This document shows, in pieces, positions 21,965 through 33,116 of a stretch of 64,000 nt of DNA. The DNA comes from Dactylorhiza incarnata. Its lineage: Eukaryota > Streptophyta > Magnoliopsida > Asparagales > Orchidaceae. The stretch spans positions 5,281,001 to 5,345,000 of the forward strand of contig JAWHQI010000165.1 in the NCBI GenBank assembly GCA_033032865.1. The letters run 5' to 3'. The notes under the pieces were generated by a model. That model made no database searches and was not told the origin of the DNA. It saw nothing but the letters and a program-made list of their open reading frames with translations. Numbering within the stretch: position 1 is the stretch's first letter; each line of letters opens with the position of its first letter. The position numbers and the translations under genes were made by a program.

Positions 21965-22729
21965 GGGAACAGTGATGCCCTAGAAAATGAAGAGAAAAAG
22001 AAAGGAACGAAAAAGGTATTCCGCCTAGCAATAAAACGGTGAAGAAAGAAAGAAGGGAAGAACAAAAAGATCATTCTGTGTTCTTTAAGTTGCAGTCAAG
22101 TCTGATCGACTGTTAAGTTTCGTTCAAGAAAGGTAGTCAGTCAACATCCGGCAAAGCAAGAAAGCTTGAAGAAGATTTGTCGTTCAGATTGAAAATAAAA
22201 AGCATCTTCTTCGAGTCAAGAAGCCGATCTCCATCAGGCAGAAAAGGTTTACGTTGTATATCTCTATTTGTAAAGGCTTGCGGTCCAAAGTTGTAGGATC
22301 TGTTTTCAGATCTGAGTGTCAGGCTTGAGGGCTTGAGATCTGTGAGGGTTGAGGGCAAGGGCATAGGACTTGCAGGACCAAACGTGTCGAGCTTGCAGGC
22401 TCGGGTGCAGTGAAGGGGCTTGTGGGCCTAGGCTGCAGAGACTTGTGGGTCCGAATTATAAGGCTTGAGGTCCGGATCTATTGGCGGAGTTTGCCGAACC
22501 TAGCACACTGCTAGGTAGGTGCATAGGGAAAGAGGACTACTCAAGACACCATGTCTTGAGGAACCTCTATAAGTTCTTGAGTGTTTTCTGTGCTATGCTT
22601 TTCTAATCTATAGATCTATTAACCAGAAAACAAGGACACCAAAAAGGGGGAAAGAAAAATAATTTGAAATACCTATTCACCCCCCCCCCCCCCCCCTCTA
22701 GGTGATAAGTCGACACCCAATAACTAACA

Positions 22730-25700
22730 CACATCCTAGATGCGCTTTTGTGAGCCTTTGCGTACTCTTGCTGGCATCCCGCTAGACTTTTATTGTTGGG
22801 GTGGGTTGCTAGGGATTGTCTGCTAGACCTCAGTAAAGTAGCCTACTGGCCCTCTAACTCACCACACCCCGCCAAGGTCAACGTACCGTCTTTGGGGTGA
22901 CAAATGGGCTTGTACCGAAGACCTTCCACTAGTGTATGAACATGCAAGATTTATCACATCACCCGATCCTTCAGCTTGTATGACTAACTACTCTTGAACT
23001 GTTCCGTCCTCTCTAATAGGACGTGGTTTACTTTTCTCAACTTGTCTCATTTAGGGATTACTCTTGTTTGTTATTTAGGCGACCATAACAATTTAAGGTG
23101 AATTCTGGACTTTCCAAGGTCTACCCGGTGAAGGGGTCGTAGCGATACTAGATGGTATTCTGGGGTGACATCCCAGACCTTCCTTTCTCAGAATATTTAC
23201 TTTTATTGGTAACTACCCTTCTTAAAGTTATCCTCATGATTGCTCTAGATTTCTTAAAGATGACTTTGACTTCTTTTAGGTAACTTGACGAACTCTTAAC
23301 AGTGCGTGGTGCAAATTCTTAGGTATCCATCTACGTGACCAACACTAACCTTCAATCATCATGATCATATTACCACTCCAAAGGTCACTATAAGTGTTGC
23401 ATATAAGAAACTCCCAAAATGCTTCAATTGCTCACCGAGACGTGCTTCCCGTTTACTATTCTCTATAGGGCAGAGGTCCTCCAACAAGTCTACAACTTAT
23501 ATCGGATGTAGTTATGTAATCCCTAGTGTTGTGCTCCAAATTCCATTCCATTTCTACATGTTCTGGCTAGCCTAAACACTACCTCAAGTTTTTGCTAATC
23601 GCAGACCAACTCAACATTGAACTAATTTGATCTCTATAATATGAACATCACTAAAACATGACCAAATGTCTTAAAATTTTTACCATAGGTTACGCATGAC
23701 CTAATTACAAGATGGTCAGAAATTCATAATTTTCCCAACTATTTTGTCCATTTATAAAAATACTTTAATGATAATGCACACCTCACTTTACACATGAAGT
23801 ACAACTTTCTGAAGTCAAAATTCTATCCATAAATTACCAGTGACATCTAGTATTTAAATATCTTGGCTGACTGGATTTCTTAATTTTTCATAATGATTAA
23901 GACCACTATTAAAATATTTAAAAATTTAAACTAATTGGGCACATTACACAGTAAGTACTAAAATAACTGATCCAAAACTTCTACAAAAATTATCATAGAC
24001 ATGTAATGATCAAAATACAGGCTAGCCAAATTTTCAGAATTTTCCAGATAATATTGAACATAAAAATTCCATTAATACATAAGTGTGACAAAGGGTATTT
24101 TGGGTAATTTACTGTGTGAATGACTTCCAAAAATCCTACCAAAATTTCCAGAGATATATTTCAAGGTAAAACGTCATGTGACAGAGTATTGGATTTTTCT
24201 CTAGATCTTAGGTGATATTTATTTTATTAATACACGTTGTGACCAAATTCATTATGCCCAAATGACTAAGAAAATTAATTCCAAAAAATTCCATAAAATT
24301 TCGAGAGCTATATAACATCCTAAATTATCATGTAACAGAAAATCAGATTTATCCTAAGTTATTTGATCACTTTTTTTTATTAATACATTTTTGTGACAAA
24401 TACAATATTACTCAAATACTTAGGATTTTTCTTCCCAAAAATCCTAATATTTCTATAGATGATACCCTCCTTTGTTCTAGGTGTGTTGCCCAAATTTCAT
24501 GAGCATACCACAAGCCATTAATGATGAAATCACAAAATACACAAATGTGCTATATGCACACCACCTTTCCATACATCACATTCCTATGTATGTGTGATAT
24601 AATACTCTACAGTGATACAAATGATCTCAACTTTTGATATGTGACTATGTATGACCTAAAAATTATGTCACCCAAGATTTGGGTCATTTTGCATCTTCTT
24701 AACCAATTTTATTTCATTTATATGAAAAATCATATTTATCATAAAAATATAGGAAAATGTTTCCCAAAAATTATGATTTTTGTGCAGTGGTGTATCTATA
24801 CTATATACAACTATTTCTTAAATATTAGACTGATCCCAGCAACCATGTGGTCTAGATCTACAAAATAAGGTCTTAACACCCTTTAAGACATACCTCAGTA
24901 TAATGACCTTACAAGAAGTTGTATGCCACCAAACTTGGTCATTCAAAGCCCTATAGGCAGTAAACATCAAGGGATACAAAAGTTGTCTCAGGCACTTTTG
25001 CCTAAAACAGCCTCTAGGTGGCCTAATTAATTAATCTAAAAATCTGTATAAAGTGTGACAACTAATTTCATTTAATATTAATGTGGTCTGCGCATAACCA
25101 TCATCAATGATATCAAGGGCCCTGATTTCGTCTCCTTCCTCCAGCCAACGGCCAGGAATCCTCCCAGCTGGGCCACCTTCCAACTTCCTTTTCCGGCCAC
25201 CCCTTCACCTCCACGGCCGGACACCACCACCTCCACCTCCGTTGAGGTGGGGGTTATCGATTGGCGGCGAGATGTCGCCTGGAAACTGCCTCTCCGGAGA
25301 TCCCGAGCAAGGTAGAAAGCTCTGAAATCGTTCCCTCATCTCCCATGTATTGAGGCTCAATTGAGCATGATTTCTCAGCCTAGTGAGCTAGAAATCTAGC
25401 ACTGAGTGAGGGGAGGAGAAACGGACCTCAATTGTGGCTCGACGGAGGGTGCTCCGACGTGCGGCCATGGATTTCTCCATCTCCGACGAGCTTGCTCGAT
25501 CCATCGATCCTCCACCAAATGCTCTACTCCAGGGGCCTGGATAGACTCCTTAGGACCTTCTGAAGATGATGGAGGGGTCAAATGAGGGAGAGGGTGGCTG
25601 AATAGAAAGAATGGGGAGTGGCGTGTTCGGTCATGACTTGTACAGCCTCTAACCTACTATTTGGGTTGCTGTCATGCCTGAAATGACTGTTAATTGCCTG

Positions 25701-26406
25701 AGGAATTCAGTTAGCGGCTTGGGCTGAGGTGGTTGGGGGCATGGAAGCTCCTTCACTCCAAAAGCTCTTTTCCCTTTAAGCTTTTTGGGGAAAATGGCAT
25801 TTTTGCCTCCATGCTCATCTCCTCTCTCCAAATTCAAATATGGGGTGCTAATAGGTTTGTGTCATGCTGGTTAGGCATGGGGTGGGGTCTTAGTTCACTT
25901 GGCATTTCAATTTCTCCCTTAAGGCCTTATGTTGACCATGGTTGACTTTTGGGTTGACATGGTCAAATTGGTGGGTGGGTTAGCCCCACTTGATGGCTAT
26001 GAGTCATATGACCTTACTCAAAGTCCATTGGGTCATGGTGTGGCTTCAATTTGGTTAATTGATCCATATGGTGTGAGTTTGGCCCAATTTAGCCTAAAGT
26101 TGACTTTGGTCAAATTGAAGGGGTTGGATGACCACTTGATGGGGCATTTGGGTCCATTAGATTCCTGATGGGGTTATAAGGTTAGGGGTCAAGTCAATAT
26201 GACCAATTGAAGGCCAATTGGTCCTTTATTGGGTTGATTTGGGCTATGCTGACTAAAAGTTGACTTTGGGCAATACCTTGAAATTGAGTGGAATAATTTA
26301 GTGATTATTGACCTAATGACCTTCCTTATTGATTAAGGTAACCTAGGTAAGGTCACTTTGAGGTATTGAAGGTCAATTGAGTCCAATTGTGTTGAATAGG
26401 GCTATG
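22730..26406 (-). mobile_element. Long LTR, minus orientation, inner and 3' part
   Basis: This is the same family as 51-3240, inverted. It joins 32663-32949 once LARD-A (26412-32657) and one TSD are removed. Its minus-strand start is at 32949. The left edge is cut by the S1 LTR at 22729. The AT-rich part (about 23800-25060) is also present at 32950-33116 plus 53724-54790. The GC-rich block 25130-25300 matches 1311-1400 inverted. There is no coding region: reading frames in it are short and not shared with the other copies. Confidence 0.6.
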
Positions 26407-26411
26407 TTGAC
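26407..26411. repeat. TSD TTGAC, left of LARD-A
   Basis: TTGAC here and at 32658-32662. Removing LARD-A restores a continuous long-LTR sequence. Confidence 0.9.
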
Positions 26412-27965
26412 TGATGCGCAAATCCTACACACCACTATAGATGGTGGCTAGACTGCGGCATGACACGGCAGTGTACCGATCGTTCAAGTAATATAAAACG
26501 AGGAGTAAATCCCCGAGTATCGATCTCGGAAGGAACACAGTAAGGTGGAGTTGACTATTGAGGAGGACTTGAGATTGAAGTCCTTAAGTCGGATGGATGC
26601 GAAAGCGGGGGTTTTGGATTATGGAAAATAAAGAGAAAATACTATAACTACTCCTATGCAATGCCGCTATGCAAAGCTTCGCTCGGCGGGATGGAAGACT
26701 ACGTAGGCCTTGAACGCGCTACTTCGTAGGGGCGGATGGACGAGTAGGCAAACGGATCGAACTATGTAGGCCTTGAGCGCGCTGCTTCGTTAGGCGGGAT
26801 GGAATACACGGGCCGCTATGCCACGCTTCGCTAATCGGATGGAAGAGTAGGCATACGGATGAGGGTCGCAAGCACCTCTTCGACAAGCACGCCACTAGCA
26901 ATTGCTAGTGCGGCACCGGACACGGTGGTGGAGTGGAAAATGGATGGCGACGCACCTCATTCACACATATGAATAATATGATTCCATAAACATGAAATGA
27001 ACATTAATAAACAAGATTCATAGTGTCATCATCTAAATATAGAGATTACAAACAAATACAACCACACAAGTAGAAGAAAGAGGCAAGAGATACGACCGAA
27101 TCCGGAGTCTCGTTGTAGATTCACGGTAGGAATCGTTGGGTTGTCAATCCACGTCCTAGCTCGGTTCCAACTGCGTCCGGGGTAGAGGAGGGCTGTCACA
27201 CCTCCCAATGGACCCGTTTTCTCCAGCGTTTTACAATGCGGCCACGTCCGATGCGAGGAACTCCTTCCTTGGCGATGAAGATGAGTGTAGAATCTCCTCC
27301 TTGAAGCCCTTGGATGATGGAGGAGGCCTAGAAGGCGAAAACCTGCGGAAATGGGCGGAACGGCGGAGCTGGGCGGAAAAACGGCGAGAGATCTGACCTA
27401 AATCGCGAGCAGGGCTATTTATAGGCGCTGGAATAAACAGTGCGCACGATCAGTGGCGCACGACCAGTGGTCGTGCGCACTAGAATTTGGTGATCGTGCG
27501 CTCTGCCTGGGCGGAGCCTGCAAGGTCAGAAATTATAAAATACAATGTTCGCACGACCAATGGTGCACGACCAGTGGTCGTGCGCACTGTCGTAAGTGGT
27601 CGTGCGATAAGCCAGACAGAACTCATAAAAAAAGGCGTTTAGTGCGCACGATCAGTGGCGCACGACCAGTGGTCGTGCGCACTAGAACCAGTGATCGTGC
27701 GCAGTGTTCCTGTACAGAATTGTACCGGGAACACCTGCACGGCTCCTGTTCTAGCATAACCACAAATCCAGCCACTGAAAGTGGCACTTAACAGCGCATG
27801 AAAACTACTAAAGATGAAAAACATGATATAACACCAAAAACGGGCCTAGAAGTGCACATAGCATGGAATAACAAATATGAGCGAAAACATGCCTAAAGTG
27901 TAGTGCATAAACTAGGAAATCGGCCCAGATGAGTCCATAAATGTGTATATGATCAGGACTCATCA
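26412..27965 (-). repeat. LARD-A left LTR (3' LTR)
   Basis: It begins TGATGCGCAAATCC and ends GACTCATCA; read on either strand the ends are TGATG and CATCA. A degenerate repeat unit with GGCCTTGA, CGCGCTNCTTCG and GGCGGATGGA recurs about four times at 26660-26850. The perfect 18-bp palindrome CACTAGCAATTGCTAGTG is at 26893-26910. On the minus strand CTATAAATAG at 27415-27424 is the TATA candidate. Confidence 0.93.
27441..27712 (-). repeat. GCGCACGACCA inverted-word array, LARD-A left LTR
   Basis: Three blocks. The clearest is a perfect 11-bp stem with a one-base loop at 27456-27478 (GCGCACGACCA, G, TGGTCGTGCGC). Similar blocks lie at about 27550-27600 and 27645-27700. In element sense the array sits immediately upstream of the TATA candidate at 27415-27424. 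The right LTR repeats it at about 32130-32400. Confidence 0.9.
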
Positions 27966-28003
27966 CACCCCCAGACTTACCTGTTTGCGCGTCCCGAGCA
28001 AAC
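27966..28003 (-). other. Polypurine tract and adjoining hairpin, LARD-A
   Basis: On the minus strand AAGTCTGGGGGTG abuts the 3' LTR start TGATGAGTC. Just inside, 27983-28003 holds GTTTGC and GCAAAC arms around a CG-rich core, a near-perfect hairpin. The equivalent at 38645-38665 in the LARD-B complex is perfect (9-bp arms, 3-nt loop). Confidence 0.75.
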
Positions 28004-29719
28004 AAATTCTAAGCGAACGAGGAAAGAAAAGTAGATGGCTTAAGATTACAATACAGAGTACCATGCGAAGTCGCATGCTCACGTGCATAAGAAAAATAGT
28101 AGAAAAGATTTCTGATTATAAAAACAGTTTATATATTTCTAAAAGAGTAAAAGCATATTACAACCACTCACAATGGTGAACTACGGTGAATCATCCGGTC
28201 ATGCATACGGAGAAAGTAAACTAAGCGCTGAGATGAGCATTGCTCAAGATTGGGGTGCCGGACAAACTCCACTGAAATCCATCGGTGTCGGCGACCATAG
28301 GCTCACCCGGTCACATTCTCTCCACGACACTAGATTGGTCCATAGCGTGAGTCGGTAGGACTTTTAGGTTTTAATTGAGGCTTGGGTTACGGTGAGGTAA
28401 ACAATGATAAACAAGAGGGCTTATAACACGCAACCCAAATGAGCTTTAATATAACTACCCACGCACCAAAATCGAATGCAAGTGCACCACACCCCCAGAC
28501 TTGGACTTTTGCAACATAGGTGTGTGCACCGCCTACTCCCAATACATAATTTTTCTACATGATTTTTCAATAAAACTCATTTTTCTTTTTTTTTTCTCTT
28601 TTCCTTTTCATTTTTTTTTCTTTCTATCTTCTTTTTCTTGTCTTTTTTTTCTTTCAGCAAAATTTTCAAATGAGCATATCCACAGATTCACATAATAAAC
28701 ACCACAATCAACGCCCCCCACAATGTAAATAAAACTACAACTAAAGCTCAGATTTGGGTGTGCGACTAGGATTGGCGTTTAGGCTTTGGTGAGACAACAG
28801 TGGGGCTGAATCAAAGAAAGGGTAGGCACAACTGGGATAACGAGGATAAAGCGATAGGAGTGGGCACAAAGGCTCAACCGGGCCAAAATGATGGCCTACG
28901 TCATTCTCACGCACTAGAACTATCCTATGCCAATGCTTCAAGAATCGCTTGGGGCAAGTTCTAGCCACCGAGAAAGATTCTCCTTTCTCCCGACTCAAGC
29001 AATACGAGTCTAGCGATCGTTTACACACATCCCTATGCTACCGTTTGATTCCACCGGATTCACCATTTGAGTAGAGTAAACAACATTTACACTAATAGAA
29101 AAAAATTATAAAACCATAAGTATAAAGAGAAGTCTAATCTACACAAATTTCTATGCAACCGAGCACTCGACTAGGAGCACTACTGGAGTCAACATTTTAC
29201 TCTGCTACATAGTCCTAAGCCATCACCTAGACTTTCCCAAATAAGCAGGAGAATTAAATTCACAACAGAGCAGGCAAACAGATGAGTACGCACTCAAGTG
29301 GGTGCTGTGGTGTGCAATGAAGATGAACAATACTAAATAAATGAAATAGAAATACTTCTAGCATGCAATGCAATAGTGCACGTGCGTGGGCACACAAAAC
29401 TACTCTCCCCCAGACTTAAACTAAACAACCCACATAATATATGACATGAAAATCACAATAGGGCTAGGGAAAGAGAGTACCCAATGCTTAGAAATGAGCA
29501 TACAAGAAGATTGGCGTGTAAGCTAAAATGAAGCTACAGCATCCGCCATCCAGAAAAGATACCTGCAGGGGTAAGCTCCGCAAAAACAAAAGTAAAAGAC
29601 AAACTAAAATAAACTACGGCTAACTAAACATGATTAGAAGAAATAAAAATGCAGGAAAAGAAAGATAACTACTGGGGTTATTGTCATCCCAGCACGACTT
29701 ATTCAAATTGAAAACAGTT
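28004..29719 (-). other. 3' non-coding region of LARD-A
   Basis: There is no coding capacity. CCCCCAGACTT (minus-strand AAGTCTGGGGG) recurs at 28492-28502 and 29407-29417. A pyrimidine-rich tract of about 100 bases, T/C only, lies at 28555-28660; it is purine-rich in element sense. The LARD-B complex keeps the same order and spacing. Confidence 0.65.
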
Positions 29720-30849
29720 CTAGCTAATGGGTCTATGAAAAGAGAAGTGCACAGGTAACTGTTCTAATACACGTGTCGGTAGCGGGTACCGATACGGCGA
29801 CAGAACAGTTACTCCTCTACCCAAATAATAATACCTACATAACGCAGGTAGTGGAAACAGAAAGTAAGAAGAGGAGGAGACCTGGTCCTCATTCATCTCA
29901 CCAAAACAATCCTTGCCCAGCAAGGTATCATCTCCAGGGGTGCAGCAGGAGGAGAAGGAAATGAATGAGGCTTCCTCTATGGAGGAGGGGTCAACCTCCT
30001 CACATATGAAGATACACTCATCATTGACTTGAGCATCATGCTCCAAGTCCTCCTGATGTACCTGCGAAGATTCAACCTGCACAGGCTCAGATGAAGAAGG
30101 GGGGTTAGGAAATAAAAGAGAAGAATGACTTAAATAATCAAAAATTGGGGGAGTGGTCCCGGTCTCACTCCCAACAGGATCCAAGGATAGATCGCTATCA
30201 TCATCGTAAGTATCATGGCGAGGGGAACCCAAGAACTCAAGGGCCTCAGTGGTGAGTTGGACCTCCTCGTCCCATGAGGAAGTGCAAACCTCCTCATCAG
30301 AAGGAGTATCCTCCTCAACCCACCTTGGAGCATCCTCCGAGTCCGAAGCATCACCCCGCTCCTTTACTTTGATAGGATCATAAAGAATGTGTGTAGAAAA
30401 ATCGTGCAAAGAAACTAGAAAAACACAAAGATTTGTTCCTCCGTAAAAAGATCTGCTAAAGCCTCCCCGATGGAAAGAATACTTTCCTCATCATGCTCAG
30501 GTGCATCTAGGAGCTCCCATTCCTCTCCTTGTTTCCCAACAGATGAGTGATCATCATCACTGGGAGTGAAGCCATACACATGGAGTGAGGAGTCCATGCA
30601 CGAGACAAGCTCGGGGGTAGAGGGCACAATTGCCTCCATGGGAACAGAATGAGCGATAGGGACACTGTTGTCATGAGTGGAGGAGCAGCGGTCAGGATTG
30701 AAAAGACTAGGACAGTCCTTCAATTCATGACCCTCTCCTCGACACAACAAGCAAACAATGTTCCTACACTGCCTAGCATTCAACTCATTCATTTGGTCCA
30801 TATAATAAACCATGTCATTAAAGCTAGGTGAAATATCCCATGACGACAT
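29720..30849 (-). pseudogene. LARD-A gag-like zinc-knuckle ORF, frameshifted
   Basis: It starts MSSWDISPS at 30849, as does the intact homologue at 41626. Residues about 33-46 form a CX2CX4HX4C knuckle (CLLCRGEGHELKDC). The frame stops at 30415 after FTEEQIFVFF. The homologue's sequence resumes in another frame at 30409-29720 (VSLHDFST, then EEDTPSDEEVCTSSWDEE). Aligning anchors on both sides shows about 16 bases missing here relative to LARD-B, enough to cause the shift. The product would be a very acidic nucleic-acid-binding protein. Its relation to true gag is inferred from the knuckle and its position after the primer site. Confidence 0.75.
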
Positions 30850-31080
30850 TTTCAATAATTAAAGCAGATAAAATGAAGCTGAAATTCTTTGCAAGGAAAT
30901 TTACACAAACTAATAAAACTCCTTGGATTAAACTTGCTTAAAACTTTAAAATAGGAGAGAAGAAATAATAACAAACAATATAAATTTAAAAAGCAAACAA
31001 AAATAAAAAGGCGGCTATAAACACTGGAAGAAACTTCTCTCTCTCAGCTCTCCCTCTCAAGAAAACTCACACGTCTGTGT

Positions 31081-31098
31081 TCCCCGGCAACGGCGCCA
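31081..31098 (-). other. tRNA-Asp primer-binding site, LARD-A
   Basis: The + strand reads TCCCCGGCAACGGCGCCA, identical to the 3' end of plant tRNA-Asp(GUC) plus CCA as I know it. It lies 6 bases from the LTR. It is a primer site, not a tRNA gene. Confidence 0.9.
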
Positions 31099-31104
31099 AA
31101 AACT

Positions 31105-32657
31105 TGATGCGCAAATCCTACACACCACTATAGATGGTGGCTAGACTGCGGCACGACACGGTAGTGTACCGATCGTTCAAGTAATATTAAACGAGGAGTA
31201 AATCCCCGAGTATCGATCTCGGAAGGAACACAGTAAGGTGGAGTTGACTATTGAGGAGGATTTGAGATTGAAGTCCTTAAGTCGGATGGATGCGAAAGCG
31301 GGGGTTTTGGATTATGGAAAATAAAGAGAAAATACTATAACTACTCCTATGCAATGCCGCTATGCAAAGCTTCGCTCGGCGGGATGGAAGACTACGTAGG
31401 CCTTGAACGCGCTACTTCGTAGGGGCGGATGGACGAGTAGGCAAACGGATCGAACTATGTAGGCCTTGAGCGCGCTGCTTCGTTAGGCGGGATGGAATAC
31501 ACGGGCCGCTATGCCACGCTTCGCTAGGCGGATGGAAGAGTAGGCATACGGATGAGGGTCACAAGCACCTCTTCGACAAGCACGCCACTAGCAATTGCTA
31601 GTGCGGCACCGGACACGGTGGTGGAGTGGAAAATGGATGGCGGCGCACCTCATTCACACATATGAATAATATGATTCCATAAATATGAAATGAACATTAA
31701 TAAACAAGATTCATAGTGTCATCATCTAAATATAGAGATTACAAACAAATACAACCACACAAGTAAAAGAAAGAGGCAAGAGATACGACCGAATCCGGAG
31801 TCTCGTTGTAGATTCACGGTAGGAATCGTTGGGTTGTCAATCCACGTCCTAGCTCGGTCCCAACTGCGTCCGGGGTAGAGGAGGGCTGTCACACCTCCCA
31901 ATGGACCCGTATTCTCCAGCGTTTTACAATTCGGCCACGTCCGATGCGAGGAACTCCTTCCTTGGCGATGAAGATGAGTGTAGAATCTCCTCCTTGAAGC
32001 CCTTGGATGATGGAGGAGGCCTAGGGGGAGAAAACCTGCGGAAATGGGCGGAACGGCGGAGTTGGGCAGAAAAATGGCGAGTGATCTGACCTAAATCGCT
32101 AGCAGGGCTATTTATAGGCGCTGGAATAAACAGTGCGCACGATCAGTGGCGCACGACCAGTGGTCGTGCGCACTAGAATTTGGTGATCGTGCGCTCTGCC
32201 TGGGCGGAGCCTGCAAGGTCGGAAATTATAAAATACAATGTTCGCACGACCAATGGCGCACGACCAGTGGTCGTGCGCACTGTCGTAAGTGGTCGTGCGA
32301 TAAGCCAGGCAGAACTCATAAAAAAGGCGTTAAGTGCGCACGATCAGTGGCGCACGACCAGTGGTCGTGCGCACTAGAACCAGTGATCGTGCGCAGTGTT
32401 CCTGTACAGAATTGTACCGGGAACACCTGCACGACTCCTGTTCCAGCATAACCACAAATCCAGCCACTGAAAGTGGCACTTAACAGCGCATGAAAACTAC
32501 TAAAGATGAAAAACATGATATAACACCAAAAACGGGCCTAGAAGTGCACATAGCATGGAATAATAAATATGAGCGAAAACATGCCTAAAGTGTAGTGCAT
32601 AAACTAGGAAATCGGCCCATATGAGTCCATAAATGTGTATATGATCAGGACTCATCA
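31105..32657 (-). repeat. LARD-A right LTR (5' LTR)
   Basis: Near-identical partner of 26412-27965, 1553 bp. The 18-bp palindrome is at 31586-31603, the TATA candidate (minus CTATAAATAG) at 32108-32117 and the inverted-word array at about 32130-32400. Confidence 0.93.
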
Positions 32658-32662
32658 TTGAC
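32658..32662. repeat. TSD TTGAC, right of LARD-A
   Basis: It matches 26407-26411. Confidence 0.9.
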
Positions 32663-32949
32663 CTAGGTTTGACTTTGGTCAATTTGGCCAATTTGGGTGA
32701 CTAATTGTTAGGGTTCTTGGTCAAATGGGTCTCCATTAGGGTTAAGAACATAGTGGTTAGTTCAACTTGTACTTGTTAGTCCAATTTGGTTAGTTTGACC
32801 TATGTTGACTTGTGGACCATAGGGGACCCTATGTGAGCTCACCCTAACTTAAAGAGTCTTAAGGTCACCTCCTTGTCTCAAATCACCCTTCTCTCCTCAT
32901 GTTATGCCCTAACACCATCATGGAGTCTAGTAGGATTAGGGATGTTACA
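32663..32949 (-). mobile_element. Long LTR, minus orientation, 5' end
   Basis: This continues 22730-26406 across LARD-A. On the minus strand it starts at 32949 with TGTAACATCCCTAATCC, close to the start of the LTR at 51. It abuts an older fragment of the same family at 32950. Confidence 0.6.
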
Positions 32950-33111
32950 CGACTTCCAGAAGTCAAAGTGTTCCCAAAAATTTATCAGTGAAATGAAATA
33001 AGGAAATATCATGACTGACTGACGTTCTTAATTTTCCATAGTATTTATGACAATTATTTCAATATTTAAACATTTATGTAAATTGGTCACAATACACAGC
33101 AAGTACCAAAA
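32950..33111 (-). mobile_element. Older long-LTR fragment, left piece
   Basis: It matches the interior of the long LTR (about 23807-23960: GAAGTCAAA, GACTGAC, TTCTTAATTTT, ACACAGNAAGTAC, AAAATAACT). It continues across S2 at 53724. Confidence 0.7.
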
Positions 33112-33116
33112 TAACT
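33112..33116. repeat. TSD TAACT, left of S2
   Basis: TAACT here and at 53719-53723 flank the S2 element. Removing S2 rejoins two halves of a sequence also found intact at 23960-24000. Confidence 0.92.

Larger units (their letters stand above)
18175..22729 (+). mobile_element. Sirevirus-like copia element S1, 3' part
   Basis: This 5'-truncated element holds an upstream regulatory module, an envelope-like ORF in pieces, a polypurine tract and one 3' LTR. Gag and pol are absent. The envelope-like ORF matches the one downstream of pol in S2 (45004-46542). The polypurine tract AAATAGAGGGAGAT resembles S2's AAATAGGGGAGAT. Both LTR 3' ends carry CTATTCACC followed by a C run and TCTAG. An envelope-like ORF after pol is the hallmark of some Sireviruses. 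The left edge abuts the gypsy LTR start at 18174. Confidence 0.8.
21005..22729 (+). repeat. S1 3' LTR
   Basis: It starts TGTTGGGAACAG and ends AATAACTAACA, 1725 bp. In order it holds a long inverted-word array (21140-21860), CCAATCA (21878-21884), CTATAAAA (21957-21964), then a run of 17 C at 22680-22696 near the 3' end followed by TCTAGG. No second LTR is in the window, so the 3' TSD cannot be checked. Confidence 0.8.
26412..32657 (-). mobile_element. LARD-A, non-autonomous gypsy-like retrotransposon
   Basis: It is 6246 bp and minus-strand, with LTRs of 1554 and 1553 bp that differ only at scattered sites by eye, so it is young. A perfect 18-nt tRNA-Asp primer site lies just inside the right LTR, a polypurine tract just inside the left LTR, and TTGAC duplications at both ends. 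The 3.1-kb interior holds only a gag-like zinc-knuckle ORF, here frameshifted. There is no protease, RT or integrase, so mobilisation must be in trans. The tRNA-Asp site and LTR-end texture point to the Athila/Tat side of Ty3/gypsy; that placement is inference. Confidence 0.92.

Noticed and set aside
27453..27791. 112-codon frame in the LARD-A LTR, with a similar one at 32146
   Set aside because: It reads through the inverted-word array of the LTR on the strand opposite to the element. The repeat in both LTRs follows from LTR identity.
28555..28660. T/C-rich tract as a microsatellite or terminator
   Set aside because: It is irregular and conserved in place in LARD-B. It is better read as part of the element's purine-rich 3' region.
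31081..31098. Possible tRNA-Asp gene fragment
   Set aside because: Only the 3' 18 nt are present, at the exact position of a primer-binding site. There is no cloverleaf upstream.
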